Shown here piece by piece: positions 8,751-16,888 of a stretch of DNA of 50,724 nucleotides. This stretch comes from Candidatus Bipolaricaulota bacterium. GTDB taxonomy: Bacteria > Bipolaricaulota > Bipolaricaulia > RBG-16-55-9. The stretch is from contig JAHEOA010000062.1 of NCBI GenBank assembly GCA_018609825.1, positions 1 through 50,724 on the forward strand, read 5' to 3'. The position numbers and the translations under genes were made by a program. The stretch's first letter is position 1, and every line of letters starts with the position of its first letter. The notes under the pieces were generated by a model. It ran no database searches. It worked only from the letters and a program-made list of their open reading frames with translations, and was not told the DNA's origin.

Positions 8751-9639
8751 GGTCCTCGAGGATCTCGTGGATGCGGCCGGTCAGCTCCAGCGCCTCCTCG
8801 CGCGGGCGCTGCCAGACGTTTCGTCCCGCAATCAGTCCGGTCGCGCCGGCCTCCATGCCCATGCGGACGTTGGCCAGAAACGCCTCGTCGCCCTTGTAGC
8901 CGCCGCCAGAGAAGATGACGAGCGCCCGCTGCGCGGCGTCGACGACGCGCTCGATCTTGCTCGCTGGTTCGAGATCTTCCAGATCGTCGTAGGGCGCCGG
9001 GTAGTCGGCGTCCGGCTTGCGCGGCGTGGGAACGTTGACCTTGACGACGTCGGCTCCCAGTTCCATGGCGAGCCGAGCGCCGTATTCGACCATGTAGAGC
9101 GAGTCGCGCCCGCCCTTGGCCTCGACGTCGCGGCCGCGCGGATAGGCCCAGACGACCAGCGGCAGTCCGAAGCGATCGCAGTCGTGCCGGATCTTGGCGA
9201 GCTGGGGGAAGTCGCGATCCTGACTGGGCGAGCCGACGTAGAGCGTGTAGCCGATGGCGTCGGCCCCGATCCGCACGGCGTCCTCGACGCTGGCGTCCAC
9301 GGCCGAGAACGCTTCGTCGTCCGGCGGCACGTTCGTCTTGCCGCTCACCTTGACGATCAGCGGGATCTCGCCCGCGTAGTCGGGGAAGTATCGAGCCGCG
9401 ATGCCGTAGTGCGTGGCGATGGCGGAACAGTCGGCGTCGATGGCCAACTCAAACAGATGGGCCGGGTCGGCGCTCTGGGGGTTGCGGGTGAAGTCGATCG
9501 GCCCGTGCTCGATGCCGTGGTCGTAGGGCAGCACCAACAGCGTCCCGTTGCCGGGCCCGTAGGTGTAGAGCATCCGGGCCAACCGGGCCTCCTTGCCCGG
9601 CGGCAACGCCAGGTCATCCAAGTGGATTCGGTCTGCCAT
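8740..9639 (-). CDS. class I fructose-bisphosphate aldolase, DhnA/archaeal type
   Basis: Schiff-base aldolase of the DhnA/FbaB branch that cleaves or forms fructose 1,6-bisphosphate; the related LsrF and ADH-synthase type enzymes use other substrates, so the exact reaction is inferred from the neighbouring glycolytic genes. The 299-residue protein has LPYDHGIEHGP near residue 38, LIVKVSGKT around 94-102, and ADVVKVNVPTP, in which Lys200 is the likely Schiff-base lysine, followed by a glycine-rich phosphate loop (FSGGGYKG). The start at 9639 is set by GGGAGG 7 bases upstream rather than by the ATG seven codons earlier. It overlaps rpe by 11 bases. Confidence 0.9.
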   Translation of the reverse strand: MADRIHLDDLALPPGKEARLARMLYTYGPGNGTLLVLPYDHGIEHGPIDFTRNPQSADPAHLFELAIDADCSAIATHYGIAARYFPDYAGEIPLIVKVSGKTNVPPDDEAFSAVDASVEDAVRIGADAIGYTLYVGSPSQDRDFPQLAKIRHDCDRFGLPLVVWAYPRGRDVEAKGGRDSLYMVEYGARLAMELGADVVKVNVPTPRKPDADYPAPYDDLEDLEPASKIERVVDAAQRALVIFSGGGYKGDEAFLANVRMGMEAGATGLIAGRNVWQRPREEALELTGRIHEILEDHDD

Positions 9640-9715
9640 CGGGTCGCCTCCCAGGGGCATCAGGCTCTGTCGCGACGAGTCTAAGGGATCGGTCGCAAGG
9701 GGGCAATCGCAACCG

Positions 9716-10720
9716 TCAGACGGGGGCGCGTTCGGCCGCGTAGCGCGCGGCCCCGCGCAGCGGCGTCCGCGGATTCAGCAGCACGTGCACGGGGATCTCG
9801 TCCATGAGTTGGCGATAGCGGCCCTTGTCCCGGAACGCCTCCATGAAGCGCCCGTCTCGGAGTGGCTCGAGGATCTTGGGGGCGATGCCGCCGCCGACGT
9901 AGAGCCCGCTCAATGATAAGTTCTTGAGCGCCAGGTTGCCGGCTTCGGCGCCGTAGATCGCGACGAAGATCTCCAGCGCCCGTCGGCACAGATCCGAGCG
10001 TCCGTCTTGCCCGGCCTCGGAGATCACGGCCGCCGGATCCGCCGCGCCCTGCAGCGCGTCCCTCAGCCAGGCCGGCTCCGCCCCGCGCTCGGTGTCGCGG
10101 AGAAAGCGATAGATGCGCAGGATCCCCGATCCCGACACGACCCGCTCGTAGCTCACGCGGTCGAACTCGGTCCAGAGATACTCCAGAAGCTCGACCTCCA
10201 GCGGATTCCGCGGCGCGAAGTCCGCGTGGCCGCCCTCGGACGCCGACGGGTGATAGTGGGACCGATCCCAGAAGAGCTGGGCTTCGCCCAAGCCCGTGCC
10301 GGCCGCGATGAGGGCGGCATTGCCCGTCCGGTTTTCACCCGTCTGCAGGGTGACGAGGTCGCCATCGTCGAGCGTCCCGATGCCGTAGGCCATGGCCTCC
10401 AGGTCGTTGAGCAGCGTCACCTCGACGCCGTCGAGCAGCTCCTGGAGCCGATCGGCGTCGATCGTCCAGGCGAGGTTCGTCATGTGGACGCGGCGCCCCG
10501 TCAGCGGTGCCGCGACGCCGAACCCGGCTCCCTCGATGGCCTCATGCGCGGTCGCCTCGCCCAGGAATGCGCGGATGACGGATTCGAAATCGGCGAACTG
10601 AGCGTTCTCGAATCGCCGACGACGGACCAGCTCCAGCGACGTCCCTTGGGCGCGAAACGTCGCCAGCACGCTCTTTGTGCCGCCGACGTCGCCGGCCAGA
10701 ATCACCGTATCCACGGACAA
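9716..10720 (-). CDS. glk: glucokinase (Glk family)
   Basis: Phosphorylates glucose with ATP in the cytosol. The 334-residue protein belongs to the E. coli Glk type, not the ROK type: GDVGGTKS at the N-terminus binds phosphate, LLNDLEAMAYG contains the catalytic Asp, AAGTGLGEA and EGGHADFAPRN follow in the usual order, and GGGIAPKIL lies near the C-terminus. No ATG is available in frame; the start is the TTG at 10720, the GTG at 10714, or a GTG at 10705 that would give a protein beginning close to ILAGDVGG like most homologues. It sits 76 bases upstream of the aldolase gene. Confidence 0.93.
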   Translation of the reverse strand: MSVDTVILAGDVGGTKSVLATFRAQGTSLELVRRRRFENAQFADFESVIRAFLGEATAHEAIEGAGFGVAAPLTGRRVHMTNLAWTIDADRLQELLDGVEVTLLNDLEAMAYGIGTLDDGDLVTLQTGENRTGNAALIAAGTGLGEAQLFWDRSHYHPSASEGGHADFAPRNPLEVELLEYLWTEFDRVSYERVVSGSGILRIYRFLRDTERGAEPAWLRDALQGAADPAAVISEAGQDGRSDLCRRALEIFVAIYGAEAGNLALKNLSLSGLYVGGGIAPKILEPLRDGRFMEAFRDKGRYRQLMDEIPVHVLLNPRTPLRGAARYAAERAPV

Positions 10721-10781
10721 GCGGTCATGGACAGGAATCGACGGAGGACCGTGGGGAGCGCGGCGCTCACGAGCGGCTCGC

Positions 10782-11000
10782 TCATGAAAGCCTGCTCACC
10801 TCGGACTGCGCATGGATTTCCGTCTCGGCGATGAAGTCGTGCGCCCACCACATCTCGATGTAGGGCGAGCTGTTTTGAGGGCAGCGCAGCGCAATCACCC
10901 AGCCTGGAACGGATTCGGTGTCGATGTAGGCTGGAGGGTCTGAGTCAGGGTCTTGCGTGACAGAGTGCCTCCAGAAGTTAATCGCTTCCTGTAGATCCAT
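10782..11000 (-). CDS. small hypothetical protein (72 residues)
   Basis: A short acidic protein beginning MDLQEAINFWRH, with a C-terminal half rich in Trp and Pro (VPGWVIALRCP and IEMWWAHDFIAETEIHAQ). No family is recognised. The start at 11000 is supported by GGGAGG 5 bases upstream, which is preferred to an extended frame that reads to 11093. It lies between the cupin/HD-GYP/GGDEF gene and glk on the same strand. A very short frame overlaps its stop by ATGA, but this looks fortuitous. Confidence 0.55.
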   Translation of the reverse strand: MDLQEAINFWRHSVTQDPDSDPPAYIDTESVPGWVIALRCPQNSSPYIEMWWAHDFIAETEIHAQSEVSRLS

Positions 11001-11187
11001 GCCGGCCTCCCTTGGTTTTTGCCTAGAACTCGGGAACGTCGCAATTCCCGCCTCGTGAAGCAATTCTAGCATCGGGCGTAGCCAAGGTGTCAAGTGCTCG
11101 ACGTCACCCTAGGGCGCTCACAGCCCGCATGTGTTGTGCCGAAGACACCTCTCGACCCCAGCCACCGAGCACGGGGCGACGCGGCCG

Positions 11188-13704
11188 TCAGGACTCTGTT
11201 GGCCGGTCCTTGCGACGACGTCCGTTGGGTCTGGGCCCGTAAATCCACCGATCGGCCTCGTCGAAGACGTCCTCCAAGGGGCGAGCGTCCTCCGGATGCC
11301 AGGTGGCGGTCCCCACCCGGACCGAGATCCGGCAGTCGGGCAATCCGAAGTCGGTCTCGGCCATTCGGGCCTGGATGCGCGACCCCACCCGTTGGGCTTC
11401 GGCCTCATCGCTGTCGGGCAGGACGAGGAGGAACTCGTCGCCGCCGTAACGCACGACGACGTCGGCGTCGCGCACGCACCGGCGGAACTGCTCGGTCGCC
11501 TGCTGGAGCACATGATCCCCCGCGCGGTGTCCGTGGCGGTCGTTGACCTCATGGAACGCGTTGAAATCCAGTATGACGAGCGAAATCGGGGCTTGAGGGT
11601 CGAGTCGATCCTCGGTCTCGCCCCGCAGAAGCTCGTCGAGATACCGGCGGTTGTACGCGCCGGTCAGGGGATCTTGGACCGCGATCTGCCTGAGGCGATG
11701 CTGCTGGCGCAGGTGGCTGATGGCCACCGCCAGTTGGCGAGCCAGGGCTTCCAGGAGCTTGACGTCATCGTCGGCGAATGCGCCGCGCTCGTGGCATGCC
11801 AGGTTGAGCACCCCGAGGACGTCGTCGCGCAGGCGAACCGGCACCGCCAACTCCGATCGCATGACGGCCCCGTCCGGCATGGATCTCGCGTCCTGGGTGA
11901 CGTCGTTGCTGCAGACGGATTCGCGGTGTTGCGCCGCCCATCCGATGATGCCCTCGCCCGGCTGCAGTCGCTCGCCGAGCTCATAGGGGAACCGGCCGGT
12001 GCCCTCCTGGGCCTCGAGAGCCAAACTCCGATCGGCGTCCACGCGGAAGAACGAGACGTAGTCATAGCGGAAGTGGAGCTTGATGATGTCCACGGCCTCC
12101 TGAACCACGGCCTCCAGGTCATGGTGCTGAGTCAGGTGGGCGCTCAGCTGATAGATCCCCTGGAGGCGACCCTGGAAGTCGTTCAGCTTGGCCACGTGTC
12201 GGGCCCGCTCGATGGCGATGGCGGCCAGACTGGCGAACATCTCGATCGGCTCCAAGGTCTCCTCGGTGGGCGTCTTCTCGTCGATGGGATCGTCCACGGA
12301 GATCAGGCCGATCAACTGCTCCTCGTTCATCCACATGGGAATGAAGAGATAGTTCGAGGGATGCCAGCCGCTCTCCCTTGGGCGGGCGTCGACATCGCGA
12401 TCGTCGGTCAGTCCCGGGTGATGAGCCCATGGACGCCGATCGTGCGGAATGAAGTAGGATCGGCTGAGCCGAAAGTCCTCGTGGAAGATCTTGGCGCGCT
12501 CCTCGGGCGGCAGCGGGTTCGACTTGAGTTGGGCTTCCTCCTCGTCCGTGACGCCGAAGCAGGCCACCTGCTCGATGCGCACGTCCTGGACGGATTGCGG
12601 CCGAATTGCCCGGTCGTACAGCGACAGCGCGCCCCGCTGAAACGGCGTATGCTGGACGATCGCGCCGATGACGTCGTCGAGGATCTCGCCCACTTGCCGC
12701 CCCGCAAGGATCTTCTCCGAGATCTGCAAGAACGACTCGGTCTGCTTGAGCCGTGCCAGTTCCTGATTGAAGCGCGCGCTCGTCGAGCGATCCAAATACT
12801 CCTCGACGTCGGCAACCACCCGGAGGAACGCCTGGACCACGTCCCCGTCGAACTGCGTCCCCGTGGCGTTGCGCAGTTCGCGCAGCGCTTCGGATCGGGG
12901 CATCGCTCGCCGATAGGGCCGATCCGTGGTCATGGCGTCGTAGGCGTCCACGACGGCGATGACCCGCGCTTCGAGCGAGATCTCCTCGCCCTGCAACCCA
13001 TGGGGATAGCCCTGGCCGTCGATCCGCTCATGGATCTGCTCAACAACCGCTGCTACGGGTTGGAGGAACGGCTTCCTCTCCAGGAACTCGCGGCCCCACT
13101 CCGAGTGGCGTTTCATGATCTGCCATTCCTCGTCGGTCAGCTTGCCCGGCTTCTGCAGGATGGCCTTGGGGACGTTCGCCTTGCCGATGTCATGGAAGTA
13201 GGCGGCGTAACTGAGGTTGAAGATCTGTTCGCCGGTCAGCTCCATCTCCTCGCCGACGGCGACGGCCATCTTCTCCAGTCTTCGGCTGTGGCCATCGACG
13301 TACTCGTCGGCTTCCACCTGGGTCGCCAGCTCGTGAAACTCCTGGGTCTCCTGGCGCACCTCGTCGAAAGCCGGAGGTGAGGAGAACGACAGCAGCTTGA
13401 CCGACGTCTGGGTTTCGAAGTGGGACTCCTCTTCCACCAGGTGCCGGACGATGTAGTCGCCCTGCTTGAGCGTGAACGACGTGTGGGCGCCCAGATAGGT
13501 CAGCTCGCCCTCCAGGACGTAGATGAACTCGAATCCGGGCCAGTCCTCGGACGAGTCGAGCGAGAACGTCACATGGTCCGGCAGCTGGTGGAGGATAATG
13601 TCGGTGGCGCGCCACTTGTCGAGCAACCGGATTTCTGCGTTGCCGCGAACGAAGCGCTCCAAGTACTCGTTGCCCCGGAAGAGGAAGCGCTGCTCGGAGG
13701 TCAT
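11188..13704 (-). CDS. cupin, HD-GYP, double GAF and GGDEF cyclic-di-GMP signalling protein
   Basis: This 838-residue soluble protein joins opposing cyclic-di-GMP activities. Residues 1-110 form a cupin-like sensor domain. An HD-GYP phosphodiesterase follows (about 125-300) with HD at 171-172 and HERIDGQGYP at 225-234. Two GAF-like domains occupy about 320-500 and 510-650. A GGDEF diguanylate cyclase ends the protein (about 665-825); its active site is an intact GGDEF at 754-758, and an inhibitory-site RDAD lies 5 residues before it. All key residues look active, so both making and breaking of cyclic-di-GMP are plausible, gated by small-molecule sensing through cupin and GAF domains. There is no membrane segment. 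The start at 13704 has no ribosome site and lies close to a predicted -10 box. Confidence 0.92.
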   Translation of the reverse strand: MTSEQRFLFRGNEYLERFVRGNAEIRLLDKWRATDIILHQLPDHVTFSLDSSEDWPGFEFIYVLEGELTYLGAHTSFTLKQGDYIVRHLVEEESHFETQTSVKLLSFSSPPAFDEVRQETQEFHELATQVEADEYVDGHSRRLEKMAVAVGEEMELTGEQIFNLSYAAYFHDIGKANVPKAILQKPGKLTDEEWQIMKRHSEWGREFLERKPFLQPVAAVVEQIHERIDGQGYPHGLQGEEISLEARVIAVVDAYDAMTTDRPYRRAMPRSEALRELRNATGTQFDGDVVQAFLRVVADVEEYLDRSTSARFNQELARLKQTESFLQISEKILAGRQVGEILDDVIGAIVQHTPFQRGALSLYDRAIRPQSVQDVRIEQVACFGVTDEEEAQLKSNPLPPEERAKIFHEDFRLSRSYFIPHDRRPWAHHPGLTDDRDVDARPRESGWHPSNYLFIPMWMNEEQLIGLISVDDPIDEKTPTEETLEPIEMFASLAAIAIERARHVAKLNDFQGRLQGIYQLSAHLTQHHDLEAVVQEAVDIIKLHFRYDYVSFFRVDADRSLALEAQEGTGRFPYELGERLQPGEGIIGWAAQHRESVCSNDVTQDARSMPDGAVMRSELAVPVRLRDDVLGVLNLACHERGAFADDDVKLLEALARQLAVAISHLRQQHRLRQIAVQDPLTGAYNRRYLDELLRGETEDRLDPQAPISLVILDFNAFHEVNDRHGHRAGDHVLQQATEQFRRCVRDADVVVRYGGDEFLLVLPDSDEAEAQRVGSRIQARMAETDFGLPDCRISVRVGTATWHPEDARPLEDVFDEADRWIYGPRPNGRRRKDRPTES

Positions 13705-13713
13705 CTCAGTCCC

Positions 13714-13743
13714 ATGATAAGGCCCGATCCGCGCACGCGTCCA
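13714..13743 (-). promoter_or_regulatory. possible promoter directly upstream of the HD-GYP/GGDEF gene
   Basis: On the minus strand TGGACG (four of six consensus positions) and TATCAT (five of six) are separated by 18 bases. The expected transcript start is within a few bases of the ATG at 13704, which would leave almost no leader and fits the missing Shine-Dalgarno sequence. Confidence 0.35.
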
Positions 13744-14126
13744 CTGCCCGTGGGGATCAAGCCGTCGTCAAGACCCAGTGGGTGTCGCAGCCGGAAGCTC
13801 TAAGGGTCCCCGGCCTTGCGCCGCGTGCTTTCGACCGGCAAGCCATGTCGGGATCCATGCGCCAATCGTTGCGCGTCCCCCGGCCCGCGATGCTCGAATC
13901 GCCATGGAGGCCCCAACGGGTCGCTGAGGACCGTCGCGGTGGCTCGTGGCATCCTCCCGATGAGGTCCCCGGGTCCTCGAGCCAATATCCACGTCCGCGA
14001 CAGCGACATCGCGTCAAGCCCCTGGCGAGATCCGAAGGCCGGCGTCCGTTATGGTCCGTTGGTGTCTGTGGGTGGGGTTGGATTAGAATACGCTGGGAGC
14101 AAGCTCGATCACATGACCGCCGCCGG

Positions 14127-14150
14127 GTCCGTTAAGAATGATTAACGGAC
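14127..14150. repeat. perfect 9-base inverted repeat with 6-base loop
   Basis: GTCCGTTAA and TTAACGGAC flank the loop GAATGA. It could be a transcription terminator stem without a T-tract or a dimeric regulator site. It lies about 290 bases before the coiled-coil protein gene. Confidence 0.6.
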
Positions 14151-14279
14151 GCCCTCGCTTTCCGTCCGCGACCAACGGCCGAAATCCAGCAACAAGCCCG
14201 GCTGAAGAGCTCTTGCTTCTCAGACGCTCGTATTTGGCTTCCGTCGATTTCGCCAAGGGTGTGCTCGGGGCCGCCATAC

Positions 14280-14300
14280 AGACCGGCTTTACAGCGGTCT
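14280..14300. repeat. 6-base inverted repeat AGACCG/CGGTCT
   Basis: Arms at 14280-14285 and 14295-14300 with a 9-base spacer, about 140 bases upstream of the coiled-coil protein gene. This may be an operator or a leader hairpin. The sequence supports only the symmetry. Confidence 0.4.
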
Positions 14301-14313
14301 CAGCATAAGACAA

Positions 14314-14335
14314 ATGTCCCGAAAACGGCGGACAT
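14314..14335. repeat. 6-base inverted repeat ATGTCC/GGACAT
   Basis: Arms at 14314-14319 and 14330-14335 separated by 10 bases, a spacing of about two helical turns centre to centre that suits a dimeric DNA-binding protein. It is 108 bases before the coiled-coil gene start. Confidence 0.4.
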
Positions 14336-14442
14336 CCGGAAGGGATGCGAACAGACATCTCCGGGCCGTGTGACGAAGGTTACCGATGTCATCACCGGCT
14401 TCTGCTTAGAATCGTCCTAACGCTAAAGGGGGGATACACACC

Positions 14443-15750
14443 ATGGGTCACTCACTCAGGCTGCGACGCGTCGCGCTCGGCGTGATGATCGTCGCGCTTG
14501 TCGGCCTTACGTCCCTAGGCTCTGCATATGCGGACGAGTACCAGGACGTCAAGCAGAAGATCACCCAATTGGAATCCCATATCGATGACCTCGAGTCGCT
14601 CGTCAAGTCGCTGACGCTTCAGGTCAGCAAGGTCTCCGATGGCGTCATCGAAGACCTGGAAAGCTTTCGACCCAAGCTGAGCAGCACCGAACGAGCGGCC
14701 AAGGACAACACCTTCGAGATCAAGAAGCTCAGCGGCACCGTCTCTGAGCTCTCCAATACCGTCGACGGGTTGACCGGCCTGCCCGATCGCGTCCACTCGC
14801 TTCAGGGCACGGTCAAGGACCTCAACAACCAGCTGCAGAGCGATGTCGATTCGCTCTCCAACCGGATCGGATCCAACGAGCTGGCGCTCAGTCAGCTCCA
14901 GAAGACCGTCGACAAGAACATCACGGTCGTCGAGGACTTCAAGCAGAACGTCGGCAAGCTCTACAGCAAGATCGACGCCACGTCGTCCCAAGTCGAGACG
15001 CTGGAAACCAGCACGCAAGCGTTCCAGGGCCAGATCGACGACCTCCAAGGCCGATTGTCGAACGCGGAGCAGGCCATCCAGTCCATCCGATCGACCATGA
15101 CGTCGCTCGGCGACGAGGCACAGAGCATCCGGGCCGAGTTCGCCCGACTGGAGGCGCTCCAGTCGAAGGTGGCCGAGCTTCAGCAGACCGTCACCCAAGT
15201 CGAAAGCCTGTCCAAGACGGTCCAAGATCTGCGGGAGCAGACGGCCAACTTGGCGGATCGTCAGCAGCAGACCTCGGCTCAGACGGCCCAGATGGCCGAC
15301 CAAGTGAGCCAGCTCCGCGAGCACTTCGAGCAGCTCCAATCGACGACCGGCTCCAATGCCGACCGCATCCAGAAGACGATGGACCGCCTCGACACGATCG
15401 AGGCCAAGATGCAAGAGCTCAGTCAACCGCAAGCCCAGTTGTCCGATCAGGTCGATCGGCTCTCCAACAAGATCGCCAACGTCCTGGTAGAGACGCAAAA
15501 GAATCGCCAGCAGATCGACCAATTGAACCAACAGCTGGCGGACGCCAAGTCCGAGATCACCCAAGAGGTCTTGGCCGAAGTCCCGAAGCCGCCGAAAGTT
15601 CCTGGACCGGACGAGATCCGACTCCAGGTTGAAGAGATCACCGCTCAACAGGTCCAGACGGCCCAGAATCAGGCCGACTCGGCGCAAAGCCTCGCCATTG
15701 CGGCGCTGGTCGCCGGGCTGGCCGGGATCGCCGCCTCCTTGCTCTTTTAG
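14443..15750 (+). CDS. exported coiled-coil protein with C-terminal membrane anchor
   Basis: A 435-residue protein of unknown family. Residues 1-30 form a clear Sec signal peptide ending SAYA before DEYQDV. Residues about 33-400 are almost continuous heptad sequence rich in Gln, Ser, Leu, Val and Asp with essentially no Cys or Gly, predicting a very long parallel coiled coil; repeated phrases of the type QLQ/LESxVxxLxxxV are visible. The last 20 residues (about 415-435) are a hydrophobic Ala/Leu helix that could anchor it. The layout suggests a rod or spacer on the cell surface. The ribosome site AAAGGGGGG lies 9 bases before the ATG. It is monocistronic, with a terminator downstream. No enzymatic domain is visible. 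Confidence 0.85.
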   Translation: MGHSLRLRRVALGVMIVALVGLTSLGSAYADEYQDVKQKITQLESHIDDLESLVKSLTLQVSKVSDGVIEDLESFRPKLSSTERAAKDNTFEIKKLSGTVSELSNTVDGLTGLPDRVHSLQGTVKDLNNQLQSDVDSLSNRIGSNELALSQLQKTVDKNITVVEDFKQNVGKLYSKIDATSSQVETLETSTQAFQGQIDDLQGRLSNAEQAIQSIRSTMTSLGDEAQSIRAEFARLEALQSKVAELQQTVTQVESLSKTVQDLREQTANLADRQQQTSAQTAQMADQVSQLREHFEQLQSTTGSNADRIQKTMDRLDTIEAKMQELSQPQAQLSDQVDRLSNKIANVLVETQKNRQQIDQLNQQLADAKSEITQEVLAEVPKPPKVPGPDEIRLQVEEITAQQVQTAQNQADSAQSLAIAALVAGLAGIAASLLF

Positions 15751-15823
15751 CAGGCCGGCGGCTTAGACGTCGCGATCCACCGACCCCTTTGGCGGCATTC
15801 TAGGCAGAGCTAGGGGAATCCGG

Positions 15824-15854
15824 AACGAGGGACGGCCGAGCGCCGTCCCTCGTT
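15824..15854 (+). terminator. strong hairpin terminator between convergent genes
   Basis: A perfect 13-base stem (AACGAGGGACGGC with its complement) around a 5-base loop, followed by the short pyrimidine run CTCT. It is 73 bases after the coiled-coil gene and 76 bases beyond the end of the proline dehydrogenase gene, so it may stop transcription from both sides. Confidence 0.8.
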
Positions 15855-15930
15855 CTCTGTCCATGCCTGCTGTCAACGCCAACCATTCTTCTGTCGGCGA
15901 GAAACGGGCGAAGGCTGCGGAAGCGTCCGT

Positions 15931-16860
15931 CTATGACCGGAACAGCTGGCGCGCGATGAAGACGATGTTGGCGGGACGCTCGGCGAGCCGGCGCATGAAG
16001 AACGGGTACCACTCGGTCCCGTAGGAGACGTAGACCCGCACGGAGTAGTCGCGCTCGACCAGCTCGCGCTGCAGGTCACGGCGGACGCCGTAGAGCACTT
16101 GGAACTCGAACCGATCCGCCGGGACGTCGTGTTGCTGGACGTAGCGCTCGGCCCAGCGGATCAGCTGCTCGTCGTGAGTGGCGATGGCCGCGTAGGCCCC
16201 TTGCTCGAGGGCCTCGGACCGCCACAACAGTTGCAACAGCGCCTGGAAGTTCGCGTCGACGTCCCGCTTGTTGGGGAACGCCACCGACGGTGGCTCGGCG
16301 TAGGCCCCCTTGCAGACGCGGACGTCGGCCCCCTGACCGATGAGCCGCTCCACGTCGCCCTTGCTGCGGAACAGGTAGGCTTGGATGACGATGCCGACGT
16401 TGTCGAAGCCGGCCTCCCGGAGCCGCTCGTAGACGCGCAGCGTGGCGTCGACCGTGCCGGAGCCCTCCATGTCGACGCGGACGAAGTTGCCCAGCTCGTG
16501 GGCGCGCTCGGCAACCGTCCGAATGGCTTCGAAGCAGACGTCCTCGCCCAGTTCAAGGCCCATCTGGTTCGGCTTCACGGAGACGTTGGCGTGGAGGCTT
16601 TCCTCGTCGATGCGCTCCAGCAGCTCGACGTACGCGGCCGCGGTCCGATGGGCATCCTCCGTGGCTTCGGTGTGTTCGCCCAGGTGATTGAGCGTGGCGA
16701 GCAGGCCCTTGTCGTTCAGTTGCCGGACGGTCCACACGGCCTCCTCGAGCGTTTCCCCCGCCACGAAGCGCCGGGCGACGCGCCGTGAGGGCGGGAACGA
16801 GCTGATCCAGCGGCGGGCCAGCTGGCTTGTCGACAGCCGCATAAGCAGATTGCGCAGCAT
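15931..16860 (-). CDS. proline dehydrogenase (PRODH, monofunctional)
   Basis: Flavin-dependent oxidation of proline to pyrroline-5-carboxylate, with electrons passed to the quinone pool; peripheral membrane enzyme. The 309-residue protein is the short monofunctional type found in many Gram-positive and Chloroflexota genomes. Visible family blocks are GxxxVRVDMEGSG, the YLFRSKGDVERL helix, VRVCKGAYAEP with the substrate-binding Lys, IATHDEQLI, and the C-terminal FQVLYGVRRDLQ and YVSYGTEWYPFFMRRLAERPAN with the Tyr/Arg-Arg substrate site. The start at 16860 has GGAGC about 10 bases upstream; the frame extends far upstream across the DOMON gene but with out-of-frame composition. No pyrroline-5-carboxylate dehydrogenase is in the window. 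It is the last gene of the run from DUF502. Confidence 0.94.
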   Translation of the reverse strand: MLRNLLMRLSTSQLARRWISSFPPSRRVARRFVAGETLEEAVWTVRQLNDKGLLATLNHLGEHTEATEDAHRTAAAYVELLERIDEESLHANVSVKPNQMGLELGEDVCFEAIRTVAERAHELGNFVRVDMEGSGTVDATLRVYERLREAGFDNVGIVIQAYLFRSKGDVERLIGQGADVRVCKGAYAEPPSVAFPNKRDVDANFQALLQLLWRSEALEQGAYAAIATHDEQLIRWAERYVQQHDVPADRFEFQVLYGVRRDLQRELVERDYSVRVYVSYGTEWYPFFMRRLAERPANIVFIARQLFRS

Positions 16861-16888
16861 GAAAGCAACAGCTCCAACGATGGGATAC

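Larger units (their letters stand above)
13705..14442 (+). other. 738-base non-coding stretch with several inverted repeats
   Basis: No convincing gene is present. Short open frames exist on both strands (for example 14083-14358 minus) but lack ribosome sites and look compositionally like chance frames. Three separate inverted repeats lie in the right half (14127-14150, 14280-14300 and 14314-14335). The stretch separates the divergent HD-GYP/GGDEF gene and the coiled-coil protein gene, so it must hold the latter's promoter; TAGAAT at 14407-14412 is a possible -10 box without a good -35. Confidence 0.6.

Noticed and set aside
10705..10785. A 26-codon frame overlapping the small hypothetical protein stop by ATGA and running into glk
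   Set aside because: Too short, no family, and it would overlap the glk start in another frame.
11131..13380. A 749-codon open frame on the plus strand over the HD-GYP/GGDEF gene
   Set aside because: Antisense shadow; codon composition and lack of any domain speak against it.
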